Origin: Alphaproteobacteria bacterium CG_4_9_14_3_um_filter_47_13
Lineage (GTDB): Bacteria > Pseudomonadota > Alphaproteobacteria > Micavibrionales > Micavibrionaceae
Direction: 5' to 3'
DNA length: 64,000 bases
Assembly (NCBI GenBank): GCA_002789675.1
Contig: PFTR01000108.1
Coordinates: forward strand, 1 to 64,000
The notes below the pieces were generated by a model that saw only the letters and a list, made by a program, of their open reading frames with translations, was not told the origin of the DNA and made no database searches. Positions 9,844 to 19,366 of this stretch are shown piece after piece; the first letter of the stretch is position 1; each line of letters opens with the position of its first letter. The translations under genes and the position numbers were made by a program.

Positions 9844-9876
9844 AATATCCTTTGTCGCGACTATCTTGATGCTGTC

Positions 9877-10878
9877 ATGAAAAATATTTTTATCATCATG
9901 AGTTTTGCTCTAACGCTTTTTCTGCTTGTGATAGCGGGTGCTTTTTTATGGGGATACCAGCAATACAACCAGAAAGGAACGCTTGCCGAAACAAGGCTGT
10001 TCCAGATTGAAAAAGGGCAGGGTGTTGTCTCCATTGCAGATAATCTTGCCACAGCAGGAATCATAACCCGTCCGCTTTTATTTCGTATCGTGGCACGGAT
10101 GAATAACGCAGATCGGTCATTGCAGGCGGGAGAATACGAGTTTTCTCCGGAAATCTCGATGGCGCAGGTGCTGCAAAAGCTGGTGCAGGGCGATATCTAC
10201 CAGCGGCAATTCACCATTCCCGAAGGGCTGACAAGCTGGCAGATCGTGCAGATCCTGAACAGGATCGAAGCGCTTCCCGGAACGATCACAGAGATTCCGG
10301 CGGAAGGGAGCCTGCTGCCGGAAACCTATAATTATTTCTCCGGTGAAACAAAGCAGGATAAAATCAACCAGATGCAGGAAGCGATGACGCAGACGCTGGA
10401 GACCTTGTGGCTGGAAAGAAAGAACGAGGCGCCTGTTCTAAGCAAGGCCGAGGTTATGATTCTGGCCTCTATTGTTGAAAAGGAAACGGCTGTTTCAGCA
10501 GAGCGCCGCCGTATTGCCGGTGTTTTCCTGAATCGTCTGAAAATGGGTATTAAACTGCAGACCGATCCAACGGTGATTTATGCCCTGACCAGCGGAAAAA
10601 TCCGTGAAGAGGGACAGGGGCCTCTCGGACGGCGTTTGCTGGGTAAAGATCTGCAATTTGAATCGCCTTATAATACATATAAATATCCGGGGCTTCCGCC
10701 CGGCCCTATTGCCAATCCCGGAAAAGCCTCACTTGCTGCCGTGCTTGATCCTGAAATACATGATTATTATTATTTTGTCGCGGATGGCACAGGAGGGCAT
10801 GTTTTCTCGAAAACGCTTGAAGAGCATAATAGAAATGTTGCCAGATGGCGGAAAATCAGGAAACAAAATAATCTTTAA
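9877..10878 (+). CDS. mltG: endolytic murein transglycosylase (MltG/YceG family)
   Basis: IPEGLTSWQIVQIL, LASIVEKETA, LQTDPTVIYAL, PYNTYKYPGLPPGPIANPG; downstream of fabF. Confidence 0.94.
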   Translation: MKNIFIIMSFALTLFLLVIAGAFLWGYQQYNQKGTLAETRLFQIEKGQGVVSIADNLATAGIITRPLLFRIVARMNNADRSLQAGEYEFSPEISMAQVLQKLVQGDIYQRQFTIPEGLTSWQIVQILNRIEALPGTITEIPAEGSLLPETYNYFSGETKQDKINQMQEAMTQTLETLWLERKNEAPVLSKAEVMILASIVEKETAVSAERRRIAGVFLNRLKMGIKLQTDPTVIYALTSGKIREEGQGPLGRRLLGKDLQFESPYNTYKYPGLPPGPIANPGKASLAAVLDPEIHDYYYFVADGTGGHVFSKTLEEHNRNVARWRKIRKQNNL

Positions 10879-10884
10879 CCGAAT

Positions 10885-12225
10885 TTATGATCCTGCGCCT
10901 TCAAGTTGTTCGTCCGTTTGGACGTTGGCACTTTCTTCTCTAAAGTGGCTGTCGTCAAAACTGTATTTATAGAGCTTTGTCAGTTGCAGGGTAGCAAGAT
11001 CACGGATGATTTTTGCAGGCTCTGTCATTGCCGGATTATTCCGGATCCCGGCGCTTTCTATATGCGCGAGTAAATCTTTATAAAATTTAATATTGGTCTT
11101 AAGAATTTTTTCTTCGCAGACCAGTATGCATTCCTGAATCTGTGCGGCGTTTAGAGATCGGCTTGCTGCCACGCGGTTAGAAATCAGGATACGCAAAACC
11201 CGCCGCAAGGCGTGAGGCATTCCCGGATTTGCCGGAATAAGCAAATGTGAAATCTCCAGCGCCTCTTTGCTTTTACCTGTCGTGTGGGGAATATAGGGGC
11301 GCAGTCCGGCGGCATTTTCTGGCAATTTTCCCTTATGGAGATTTCCCAGTATGGAATTCACGATGATTTTTCCCGTGTTCGGAATTTCAAGCTCAAGCGG
11401 GACGGAGCGCACATAAGAGGCAAAAAAATCGGAAAACCCATAGCCGATAAAACTGTCGACCGGATCCATCTGGTTATAATAAGTGAAACATTCATTGCTA
11501 AAGGGAAGGGGTCTGCGATCATTGACAACGAGAAATTCCTTATTGTTGTCATCGCTATTGTCTGTACCGTTTCCTTCCTGAAAATTGTAAAAAGAACCGC
11601 TGTGATGGTGATTTAAAAAATCAACCATAGGCATTATCTTGGGGGCAATCGAGTTATCGCCAGAGCCCTGATCCCTGAAGCCTTCTTCTCCTGAATGTGT
11701 ATCTTTATGTCCGAGTGTGCGGCTTTTTAAATAGGTTTCGCACAGAATTTTATTTTCTTCGCCCGGTGATGTTATCTTGCCTGCTGTAAACGCGAGAAAT
11801 CTTTTCTGATTCTGGTTCATCGTACGGCTTTCGAGCAGTCTGGCCAGAAGATCCGGTGCCTTGCGGAAGGTAAACCAGCAGCTGGTCTCCCTATGCAGTT
11901 TGACTTTCCCGGTCAGATTATAAAGCTCGATCATACATTGTGAGATTTTATCCTGTATATCTGTCAGCGCCCCTTTTTCAGGTGTACATAAAATGTCATC
12001 ATTTTTGACATGAAGTCCCATTTTATCAACAGGAAGCAGTAATGTGCTGCGTAGCGCCAGAATTGGTTTATCAGGATTTGAAAATCCTTCTTTTTCGATG
12101 CTCAGGGAGCCTGCTTCACATTTAATAGAGATCTCCGGATCAACCCACCCCCCATGATCTTCCATAATCTGTTGTAAATAGCGCAGGTTTTTTTGAATGG
12201 CTTCATTGTCGCTGATAATTTTCAT
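10885..12225 (-). CDS. SET-domain-like (Rubisco LSMT/SETD6-type) protein, putative lysine methyltransferase
   Basis: PMVDFLNHHHSGS followed by ECFTYYNQMDPVDSFIGYGFSDFF resembles the D-x-x-N-H and E-x-x-x-x-Y-G...N-x-x-x-L-x-x-Y-G-F motifs of that SET subclass. Assigned by eye only. Confidence 0.45.
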   Translation of the reverse strand: MKIISDNEAIQKNLRYLQQIMEDHGGWVDPEISIKCEAGSLSIEKEGFSNPDKPILALRSTLLLPVDKMGLHVKNDDILCTPEKGALTDIQDKISQCMIELYNLTGKVKLHRETSCWFTFRKAPDLLARLLESRTMNQNQKRFLAFTAGKITSPGEENKILCETYLKSRTLGHKDTHSGEEGFRDQGSGDNSIAPKIMPMVDFLNHHHSGSFYNFQEGNGTDNSDDNNKEFLVVNDRRPLPFSNECFTYYNQMDPVDSFIGYGFSDFFASYVRSVPLELEIPNTGKIIVNSILGNLHKGKLPENAAGLRPYIPHTTGKSKEALEISHLLIPANPGMPHALRRVLRILISNRVAASRSLNAAQIQECILVCEEKILKTNIKFYKDLLAHIESAGIRNNPAMTEPAKIIRDLATLQLTKLYKYSFDDSHFREESANVQTDEQLEGAGS

Positions 12226-12347
12226 ACTGTTTTGATCCTGCTGGAGACTGTAAGGAGTCCTGTGTTGCGCATTGCGGATAATGATATATATTACCTGTTG
12301 TTACGCAAGATCCAAAATTGATATTTGAAAGGATAGATTTTCCGGTA

Positions 12348-12878
12348 ATGCGTTCTTCCTCTGTATCCAAAGTTCCCGTATTGTCCGGAAAAAATGGGAA
12401 AACAATGATCCGGCTTTCTCTGGCAACGGCTCTGTTGATGCCCATTGCCGAAACAGCTTGGGCACAACTTGCTGTGAATTGTACACAGGCTTTGCGTTTT
12501 GCAACAATAGCGGCTTGCGGCGGCGGCGGCACTTTAAGAGTGACGGCCAAATCTGGCAAAACAACGGATCTTGGCTGTATTATTCCTCTGGGGGCGGCAA
12601 AGCGTGCTGTCTGTACGGTAAAATCTTTTGCAACAAGTGGAAGTCTTCAGGTCAAGGTGACGGCCAAATCCATGAAAATCGGCGGGCCTGCCAGTATGTC
12701 TGTTAAAAATTTCAATATCGGAACAGCGGCGGGTGGGCCTACGAAAACTTATGCCTCTGTTTCTCTGACTGCAACGCCGTTGACGTTTGGTGTTGGCGGA
12801 AGCCGGCTGGCAACAGGCGGCCAGACGACTGGAAATTATAGTGGCCAGCTTGTGATGACCGTTATGTTTACCCCTTAG
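12348..12878 (+). CDS. DUF4402-like exported protein
   Basis: Signal peptide MIRLSLATALLMPIAETAWAQ; C-terminal TGGQTTGNYSGQLVMTVMF typical of DUF4402; upstream of a PapD-like chaperone. Confidence 0.7.
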   Translation: MRSSSVSKVPVLSGKNGKTMIRLSLATALLMPIAETAWAQLAVNCTQALRFATIAACGGGGTLRVTAKSGKTTDLGCIIPLGAAKRAVCTVKSFATSGSLQVKVTAKSMKIGGPASMSVKNFNIGTAAGGPTKTYASVSLTATPLTFGVGGSRLATGGQTTGNYSGQLVMTVMFTP

Positions 12879-12900
12879 ACTGAAGAATGAGGAGAATAAA

Positions 12901-13782
12901 ATGGGAAGAGTACAAATATCGAGGAATAATTTGCGGGTGAATATAGGCGCTTTTGCCTTGTCCGTATTTTTATTTGCAAGTGCGTTACTGGGTGGCGTGG
13001 CACCTTCCCATGCGTTTCTCATTCTGGATAACATGGTTTTTATCGGGACAAAATCAGGGGCGGCTGTTTTTAAAATCAAGAATACCGGTGACGAACCGGA
13101 GGCCTATCGTCTTGAATGGACGCAATTGCGTATGAAAGAAAAAGGCGGCAAGGAAAAGGTGGCGCAGGGGGAAACTATTCCGGGTGTTATGGCCGCTGAT
13201 TCCTATATGTATGTTGCCCCGCGCCGGATTATGCTGATGCCCGGACAGGTGCAGCATGTGCGTTTTATGGTGCGCCGTACTGAAAATATGGCATCGGGAG
13301 AATATCGTTCCTATATTGTGTTCCAGCCCGAAGAGATTCCGCCGACGTTTAATCCGGAGGAAGCGACCAGTAACAGTGTTCCGGCACCCGGAAAAGCGGT
13401 GGCACAAATATCAATGTTAACAGGGTACCGTATTCCGGTTTTCTTTTTGCATGGTGATACAATACTGGATGTGTCTGTAAAAGATGCGGTATTGGGCAGG
13501 GATAAGAGCGGGGCGCCCCTTTTAAATTTCACTTTTGTGCGGGAAGGCACTAGATCGGCTTTGGGCGGGCTGACTGTTCACTGTACGACCGGTGATAAAG
13601 AAGTTAAAATTTCGAGCGGAGAAATAAGGATTTTTACCGAGCTGGAATCGCGCCGCTATTCCTATCTGTTAAAAAATATGCCGGAGGATTGTGTGAATAT
13701 AACGCTGGATTATTTACCGCAGTCTCTTGATCCTGATTATAATGGGATGGCGATGAGACTGGCAGAAATACCGGCAGGATGA
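12901..13782 (+). CDS. PapD-like periplasmic pili-assembly chaperone-type protein
   Basis: Signal-like N-terminus; YVAPRRIMLMPGQVQHVRFMVRR; immunoglobulin-like beta pattern. Confidence 0.7.
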   Translation: MGRVQISRNNLRVNIGAFALSVFLFASALLGGVAPSHAFLILDNMVFIGTKSGAAVFKIKNTGDEPEAYRLEWTQLRMKEKGGKEKVAQGETIPGVMAADSYMYVAPRRIMLMPGQVQHVRFMVRRTENMASGEYRSYIVFQPEEIPPTFNPEEATSNSVPAPGKAVAQISMLTGYRIPVFFLHGDTILDVSVKDAVLGRDKSGAPLLNFTFVREGTRSALGGLTVHCTTGDKEVKISSGEIRIFTELESRRYSYLLKNMPEDCVNITLDYLPQSLDPDYNGMAMRLAEIPAG

Positions 13783-13814
13783 ATATTGTTAATATCAAGG
13801 GGGAGCTACTTATA

Positions 13815-14243
13815 ATGTCAAAGAAAATCTGTTTGTTCGGGGCTGTTTTGTGTGCCTTTACATTAACAGGATGTCTGAGCCGCGAGCAGGCCGATAGCAG
13901 GCTTTCGAAGGCTTGTGTGGCGGCTGTAAATGTTTTTCTTGATGAGACGCAAAAGATTGAAACATTAAAAGGTGCCGATTTCTCGGCCTCTCCAGAAGGC
14001 CCTGATTTTCGTCATGTCACGATTCATACTGTAATAATGGATGGATGGCTTGAAACGGAAAATGATTATGAGTGTGTTTTTCAGGAAGGTTTTGGTTTCC
14101 TGAATTCTGGCTATACGGCTTCCATTTATCAGGTTCATGTGGGTGATGATATTTATGGCAGCGCAGGCGGACAGATTCAGGGGGATGCACAGGATCACCT
14201 TAAATTAAATGAGGCTGTGCGTAAGTCACTCTATGGAAAATAA
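13815..14243 (+). CDS. putative lipoprotein
   Basis: MSKKICLFGAVLCAFTLTGC lipobox; follows the chaperone gene. Start chosen at the ATG preceding the signal peptide. Confidence 0.6.
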   Translation: MSKKICLFGAVLCAFTLTGCLSREQADSRLSKACVAAVNVFLDETQKIETLKGADFSASPEGPDFRHVTIHTVIMDGWLETENDYECVFQEGFGFLNSGYTASIYQVHVGDDIYGSAGGQIQGDAQDHLKLNEAVRKSLYGK

Positions 14244-14369
14244 TTGTTATAAAATTACAAAAACAGTATTTTTTGTATATTTTAAATTCAATATTTGACT
14301 CTATATTAGAATTTTGTTAATATGAATTTAATTGGAAGTTAATGAAGTCTTAAGAAAGAGAGGTGCAAT

Positions 14370-14540
14370 ATGATTATTCTTAATACTGTAGATATTGAAC
14401 ACTTCATGAATGCCGGTTCTAGGGGTGATGTCTGGAGGAGTGGCCGGAATGCGGAAACTTTTAATCAGGCAACGCGCCGTATTGTTGATATGAGTTCTGC
14501 TAATGATCGTAAACCCGGTGTTTTGGGTTACACCCGATAA
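14370..14540 (+). CDS. possible small protein (56 aa)
   Basis: Manual translation MIILNTVDIEHFMNAGSRGDVWRSGRNAETFNQATRRIVDMSSANDRKPGVLGYTR-stop, preceded by AGAGAGGTG. Below the length cutoff of the supplied track. Confidence 0.35.
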   Translation: MIILNTVDIEHFMNAGSRGDVWRSGRNAETFNQATRRIVDMSSANDRKPGVLGYTR

Positions 14541-14553
14541 AGTACTTTATCGG
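14534..14553. repeat. 20-bp perfect palindrome between convergent genes
   Basis: CCGATAAAGTACTTTATCGG. Confidence 0.9.
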
Positions 14554-15033
14554 TCAGTTTTCCGGGCTTTCTTTTCCACTCGATGTCTTTTTATTCTCGG
14601 TTTTTTCCTGTTCTGTACCCGCCTCTTTATCGTCTTGAGGCGCTGTTCTGCTTTCCAGGCAGTCCAGAACCCAGACATCATAAATTGGATGATCCATGGA
14701 GGAAAGCGCAGGAGACGAGGCAAACATCCAGCCACTGAAAATCCATTGTGGTTTGTCTTTTGCAGTGACTTCCCAAATTTGTACAAATGCGGCTGATTCC
14801 GGTTTTTCAATCGAGGGTGTTTTGCGGCAGGCCTGAATTTTAATATAAAGCGGGCCAAATTTAAGGGTGCTGCCAACGGCGGCCTCAAACGTCATGGTTC
14901 GTGCGGTCACTTTATCGAGCGATTGCAATTTGACAACCGGAAGATCTGTCATCTCGGCAAAAGAAAAAGAGGCTCCCACCGGAAAGGATAGCAGGAACAG
15001 AAGAATAACGAGAAGATTACTCCGTTTTTTCAT
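14554..15033 (-). CDS. DUF2155 domain-containing exported protein
   Basis: VVKLQSLDKVTARTMTFEAAVGSTLKFGPLYIKIQAC...QIWEVTAKDKPQWIFSGWMFASSPALSSMDHPIYDVWVLDC; start at internal Met (MKKRSNLLVILLFLLSFPVGA). Confidence 0.85.
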   Translation of the reverse strand: MKKRSNLLVILLFLLSFPVGASFSFAEMTDLPVVKLQSLDKVTARTMTFEAAVGSTLKFGPLYIKIQACRKTPSIEKPESAAFVQIWEVTAKDKPQWIFSGWMFASSPALSSMDHPIYDVWVLDCLESRTAPQDDKEAGTEQEKTENKKTSSGKESPEN

Positions 15034-15478
15034 CGGCGCCCTGCATACTGAAGATGAACTGGCCAAGAAGCTGTTCCAGATTTTGCGGTGCCTGTGTATA
15101 GGGAACGCGGCCGCCGGCAGGAATGATTTCTTCTGACGCGCCGGGCTCCAGTGCCAGATATTTACCACCAAGAAGGCTTTCGCTGCTGATGAGGGCTGCG
15201 GTATCCTCCGGTAACCGGATCGAAGGTTCTATACTCATTTTAACCCGTGCCAGATAGGTTTCTGAATCCAGCATGACGTTTGTGACAGAGCCCACTTTTA
15301 CGCCGCTGATCTGAACATCATCCCCTACGGCAAGACCGCCAATGCCTGAAAAATCAGCCGTAATTTCGTAGCCACTGATTTTTTTTACATCAGCCGTTTT
15401 ATAGCCGTAAAAAAGAAAAATTCCGGCCATAAGGAGAACCACGGCTCCAAGAACAGTCTCGATAACGCTGCGCTTCAT
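15017..15478 (-). CDS. mlaD: outer membrane lipid asymmetry maintenance protein MlaD
   Basis: VIETVLGAVVLLMAGIFLFYGY, YEITADFSGIGGLAVGDDVQISGVKVGSV (MCE domain). Confidence 0.92.
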   Translation of the reverse strand: MKRSVIETVLGAVVLLMAGIFLFYGYKTADVKKISGYEITADFSGIGGLAVGDDVQISGVKVGSVTNVMLDSETYLARVKMSIEPSIRLPEDTAALISSESLLGGKYLALEPGASEEIIPAGGRVPYTQAPQNLEQLLGQFIFSMQGADEKTE

Positions 15479-15515
15479 GTCAATTCCTTTTTCTCTGGAG
15501 TGTCATTTCAAATAA

Positions 15516-15926
15516 TTATTCCGGCGGTGTCCAGGCTTCATAATCTCCTGTGGCGGCAGGGCGCTGGCCATTTTTTAAATGGTGACCTGGTGGTCTGTAA
15601 GCCAGAGTCGTGCCTGTCATGTTGTGCCGATGGGGTTTTTGCCAGTCTCTGCGGTATGATTCCGGAGTCTCTGTCGGAACGTCATTGGTCTGGTGGTGCA
15701 GCCAGCCATGCCATTCCGGTGGTACGGCAGAGGCTTGCGGTTCATTTTTATAGATAACCCAGCGGCGGTCATGCTTATACCCCGTTCTTGGTTTCGCACG
15801 ATAATATTGATTACCGGAAGAATCGGTTCCTATTTTTTTGCCGCCGCCCAGCATCGTCACCAGTGTAATATGGACGGGAGAAAGTACGCCAAGAAAATTT
15901 AATAGACCCATCACGATATTCCCCAT
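15516..15926 (-). CDS. NADH:ubiquinone oxidoreductase NDUFA12-family subunit
   Basis: GTDSSGNQYYRAKPRTGYKHDRRWVIYKNEPQASAVPPEWHGWLHHQTNDVP. Confidence 0.92.
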   Translation of the reverse strand: MGNIVMGLLNFLGVLSPVHITLVTMLGGGKKIGTDSSGNQYYRAKPRTGYKHDRRWVIYKNEPQASAVPPEWHGWLHHQTNDVPTETPESYRRDWQKPHRHNMTGTTLAYRPPGHHLKNGQRPAATGDYEAWTPPE

Positions 15927-15982
15927 AAAATTACTCTCTACAGAAATGCCGTAAACTGGCACAGGAATCAAGTGCCAAGGAT

Positions 15983-16834
15983 ATGAATATGTTTTTTAAA
16001 CAAAATTTTTGCTGTTTTCTGCTGTCATTTTTGGTTTTCACATCTCCGCAACAGGTTTTGTCACGGGAAATAACGCCCTCCTGCACGCTGGCTGCGCGTG
16101 TATTTGGTAAAGAAATCTGTTTAAACGATGTTGCGATCGAGCAGGAACAGATTGATTCCATAAAAAAAGAATCCGGCGATCAGGGACTTGATTCCGGGGA
16201 GGCCTTAAGGGAAAAAACTCTCGAGCGCCTTAAGGAAAAAATCTGGAATGTGGCGCTATCCCATAAATTTTCTTCCGACATTCTGGAGCCGACAGCAGAG
16301 GAGCTGGATCTCTATAATAAGGCAATGAAAAATTCTCTTGAAGAGAATTACCGGAAAAATAGACAGACAGCCGAAAAAGTGGAAAAGATGCTGGCGCAGG
16401 GGCGCTATAACGGGCAGGAAAAAATTAAACTGGCCAATCTTCTGCAGACGCTTGAAACCAGCATTTCTTTTTATGAGGAACGGGAAAATTATAAACAGGA
16501 TATGCCGCAGGAGTTCCATGACATGGTTCTGGAGGCAGAACGCGGTCTTGCGCAAACCATGATTGCGCAATGGAAAGCCGATAAAGCGCTCTGGGATGCC
16601 TATGGCGGGCGGGTGATTTTTCAGCAGGGCGCGCTGGAGCCTGTCGATGCATATAAAAAATTTATGGCCTATATCCGTCAGGAAGGAAAACTTGAAATTC
16701 CCGATCCGCAATTCGGTGATGTGTTCGGGATCATGGAGCGTTATATCGCCAGCAATAATAATGTGTATCTCGCGCCCGATGATCCGGCGGTGACGGATTA
16801 TTTCAGCAGCCTGTCACACAGTATCGTTCCATAG
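15983..16834 (+). CDS. hypothetical exported protein
   Basis: Signal-like N-terminus; 283 aa charged helical protein; no family recognised with confidence. Confidence 0.6.
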   Translation: MNMFFKQNFCCFLLSFLVFTSPQQVLSREITPSCTLAARVFGKEICLNDVAIEQEQIDSIKKESGDQGLDSGEALREKTLERLKEKIWNVALSHKFSSDILEPTAEELDLYNKAMKNSLEENYRKNRQTAEKVEKMLAQGRYNGQEKIKLANLLQTLETSISFYEERENYKQDMPQEFHDMVLEAERGLAQTMIAQWKADKALWDAYGGRVIFQQGALEPVDAYKKFMAYIRQEGKLEIPDPQFGDVFGIMERYIASNNNVYLAPDDPAVTDYFSSLSHSIVP

Positions 16835-17848
16835 CCATGCCGCGCCGCGAACACCGGAAGAATCACCAAAACGGGGGGGGAGCAAGGCTGTTTCAACAGT
16901 ATCCGAAATAATATATTTCTTCCAGATTTTCGGGATTTCTTTATAAAGCTGCGTGACATTGCTCATTCCTCCGCCCAGAACAATGACATCGGGATCAAAA
17001 ATATTAATCACGCCGGCAAGACCGCGTGCCAGACGATCCATATAACGTGCCAGCGCCTCCGTGGCATCTTTTTCACCTTTATGGGCTGCGGCGATAATAT
17101 CATGGGTTGAAAGTTCGGTTCCTGTGACGCGGCGGTAATCATTTTTAAATCCCGGCCCTGAAATCCATGTTTCAAGGCAGCCATGCCGCCCGCAATAACA
17201 GAAAGGCCCCGGCCATTCCGCCAGATTTTCATGATCGGTATAATAGGCAAGATTCTGTCCGCTTTCTCCCTCGCCATAGAGAACCCGCCCTGTTCCCTGC
17301 GAATCATGTTTACCAAAGAAAGCAGGGATTTTCCCCTTGGCCGGAAGATAGCTTTTCGGATAAGGAAGCGGATTATGCCCCCATTCTCCGCCAATACCGT
17401 TGAGTCCGCGCAAAGGCTTGCCATCAATGACAAGGCCGCCGCCGCATCCTGTGCCGATAATAACGCCGAACACGGTATGCTTTCCACTTGCTGCGCCGTC
17501 TGTGGCCTCTGAAACGGTAAAGCAGTTGGCATCATTCTGGATGCGCACCGGACGTTCCAGTGCTTCTTCCAGATCCTTGTCCAGCGGCTGGCCATTCAGC
17601 ATCGTCGAATTGGCATTTTTCACAAGTCCGGTCACTTCCGAAACGGTTCCCGGAATGCCAATCCCGACAGACCCTTCCTGGCCAAGCGTTTCCTCGGCAC
17701 GCTCCACCAGCATCTTGATATTGCGGACAGTGGCCTGATAATCCCCGCCCTGTGTTGGCACGCGCTGACGGTACAGCTCCTTGCCGTTTTCCTTATGAAG
17801 ACAGATAATCTCCGTCTTCGTTCCGCCGAGATCTATTCCGATGCGCAT
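16814..17848 (-). CDS. ROK-family sugar kinase (fructokinase/NAGK-like)
   Basis: MRIGIDLGGTKTE, GIPGTVS, NDANCFTVSEA, GTGCGGGLV, CYCGRHGCLETWISGPG. Confidence 0.92.
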   Translation of the reverse strand: MRIGIDLGGTKTEIICLHKENGKELYRQRVPTQGGDYQATVRNIKMLVERAEETLGQEGSVGIGIPGTVSEVTGLVKNANSTMLNGQPLDKDLEEALERPVRIQNDANCFTVSEATDGAASGKHTVFGVIIGTGCGGGLVIDGKPLRGLNGIGGEWGHNPLPYPKSYLPAKGKIPAFFGKHDSQGTGRVLYGEGESGQNLAYYTDHENLAEWPGPFCYCGRHGCLETWISGPGFKNDYRRVTGTELSTHDIIAAAHKGEKDATEALARYMDRLARGLAGVINIFDPDVIVLGGGMSNVTQLYKEIPKIWKKYIISDTVETALLPPRFGDSSGVRGAAWLWNDTV

Positions 17849-18074
17849 GATTATTTTCTATCTGTTAATATTCTATTTTCTTACAGGGTCTAATTTAGAA
17901 ACATTCATATCTTTATTTGTTATCAGAGATGATCCGGTAAAAATAGGGGTGCTGGCCAGATTTTTGATTATTTCAGGGCTATTGCTTTCCCCAGTCCCTG
18001 TTATCGCTCTCACCAATTTTATATCGGGTCATCTTATTGTTTCCTTTGGGAATGATAAGATCTTCATCATATAT

Positions 18075-18851
18075 TTAGATCGGAGCAGGAAGTGTTAGAA
18101 TGTCTTTACAAAACTTCATAAGTTCTGCCCGTTTCATAGGATAATAGAGGCCATTATGTGTTGCCTGTATTTGTTCGGCTTCATTTTTATCCAATGGCAT
18201 ATTTTCATCCGTAATCTGAATAACGGTCATTCCTGCTGCCATTCCTGCACGAACTCCGGTTTTGCTATCTTCCAGAACCAGACATTCTGCAGGTGTGATT
18301 TCAATAAATTCTTCTCCTTGCTCCTGTTTTTTTTGTTTTAGAATTTCATTCACACGGCGTAATGCTTCAAGATAGGGGTCTGGATGAGGTTTTGCTCTGA
18401 GGCCTGCGTCTCTTAATGCATCTCTGAATAAGGATGTAATAAAATCCTTTTCTTGATAGCCAGCATAACTCAGACTTGCTGTAGCGTCCCCGGTAACAGA
18501 GTTTGAAACAACAGCAACTTCAAGGTTCTTTTCTTTGAAATATTTTATAGATTTATCAACTTCGGGAAGTTTTTTAACTTCGGCAATTCTGTTGATTTTT
18601 TCATTCAAACATGCGCGCTCGAAGCTGGAGGCTGTATTAAAAACCTGTTTTAACTCCGGTTTTTCTTTTACAAGCAGCTCCCATATTATAGCATCTCCTT
18701 GACCGGTAAGAAAATCCCAGTCATTTTTCTGTATGCTATAGCCGCCAATACGCGCTACTGTCTCAATTGCTTTTCTATTGCGTGGTTCACTATCAACAAT
18801 CGTGCCATCAACATCATATAGTGCCAGTCTATATTGCCGTTCTATTTGCAT
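18075..18851 (-). CDS. HAD-superfamily hydrolase (phosphoglycolate phosphatase-like)
   Basis: ALYDVDGTIVDSEP, VVSNS, ECLVLEDSKTGVRAGMAAGMTVI. Confidence 0.85.
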   Translation of the reverse strand: MQIERQYRLALYDVDGTIVDSEPRNRKAIETVARIGGYSIQKNDWDFLTGQGDAIIWELLVKEKPELKQVFNTASSFERACLNEKINRIAEVKKLPEVDKSIKYFKEKNLEVAVVSNSVTGDATASLSYAGYQEKDFITSLFRDALRDAGLRAKPHPDPYLEALRRVNEILKQKKQEQGEEFIEITPAECLVLEDSKTGVRAGMAAGMTVIQITDENMPLDKNEAEQIQATHNGLYYPMKRAELMKFCKDILTLPAPI

Positions 18852-19084
18852 AAATTGTATCCTTGTTATTGTTAAAGAGATGGACGGAATAAACCATAAA
18901 AATAATTTTATGGCTATAAAAATTTATTGTAGTGGGTATTTTTGATATGAATTCAGATTTTATTTTTGTGGCTTACAAAAAAAAGTAATAAAGAGATGAT
19001 CCATTTTTATTGGATATCTCTTTACAAAAGAGTAAAGTTTGCCCATTCTTAATTATAATCACCATATTTTAAGAAAATAAAAGC

Positions 19085-19366
19085 ATGAAAATTACCTTTG
19101 ATGTTGATTGTACACCCGCCGAGGCGCGCCAGTTTCTCGGGTTGCCGGATATTGTGCCGTTGCAGGAGCGCATGATGAAAGAACTTGAAGAAAAGATGCT
19201 TGAAAATATGCGCACGCTTGATGCCGAAACATTGATGAAAACATGGATGCCACTGGGGCTGGAGAGTCTGGGCGATCTTCAGAAAATGTTCTGGGCGCAG
19301 ATGGGCGTGAATCCCGCAGGCTCTGCAGCGCCCTTTTCCGGAAAAAGCAGCGGAAAAAAAGAGTGA
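19085..19366 (+). CDS. DUF6489-like small protein
   Basis: MKITFDVDCTPAEARQFLGLPDIVPLQERMM...; stop overlaps mnmE start (GTGA). Confidence 0.75.
   Translation: MKITFDVDCTPAEARQFLGLPDIVPLQERMMKELEEKMLENMRTLDAETLMKTWMPLGLESLGDLQKMFWAQMGVNPAGSAAPFSGKSSGKKE

Noticed and set aside
16873-16880. G8 homopolymer in the ROK kinase gene as phase-variation tract
   Set aside because: Encodes Pro-Pro-Arg in frame in a metabolic kinase; a single short tract with no surface function is weak evidence.
17841-18098. 85-aa hydrophobic + ORF between the ROK and HAD genes
   Set aside because: AT-rich intergenic DNA readily gives hydrophobic ORFs; no RBS evidence, and it overlaps the ends of both flanking genes.
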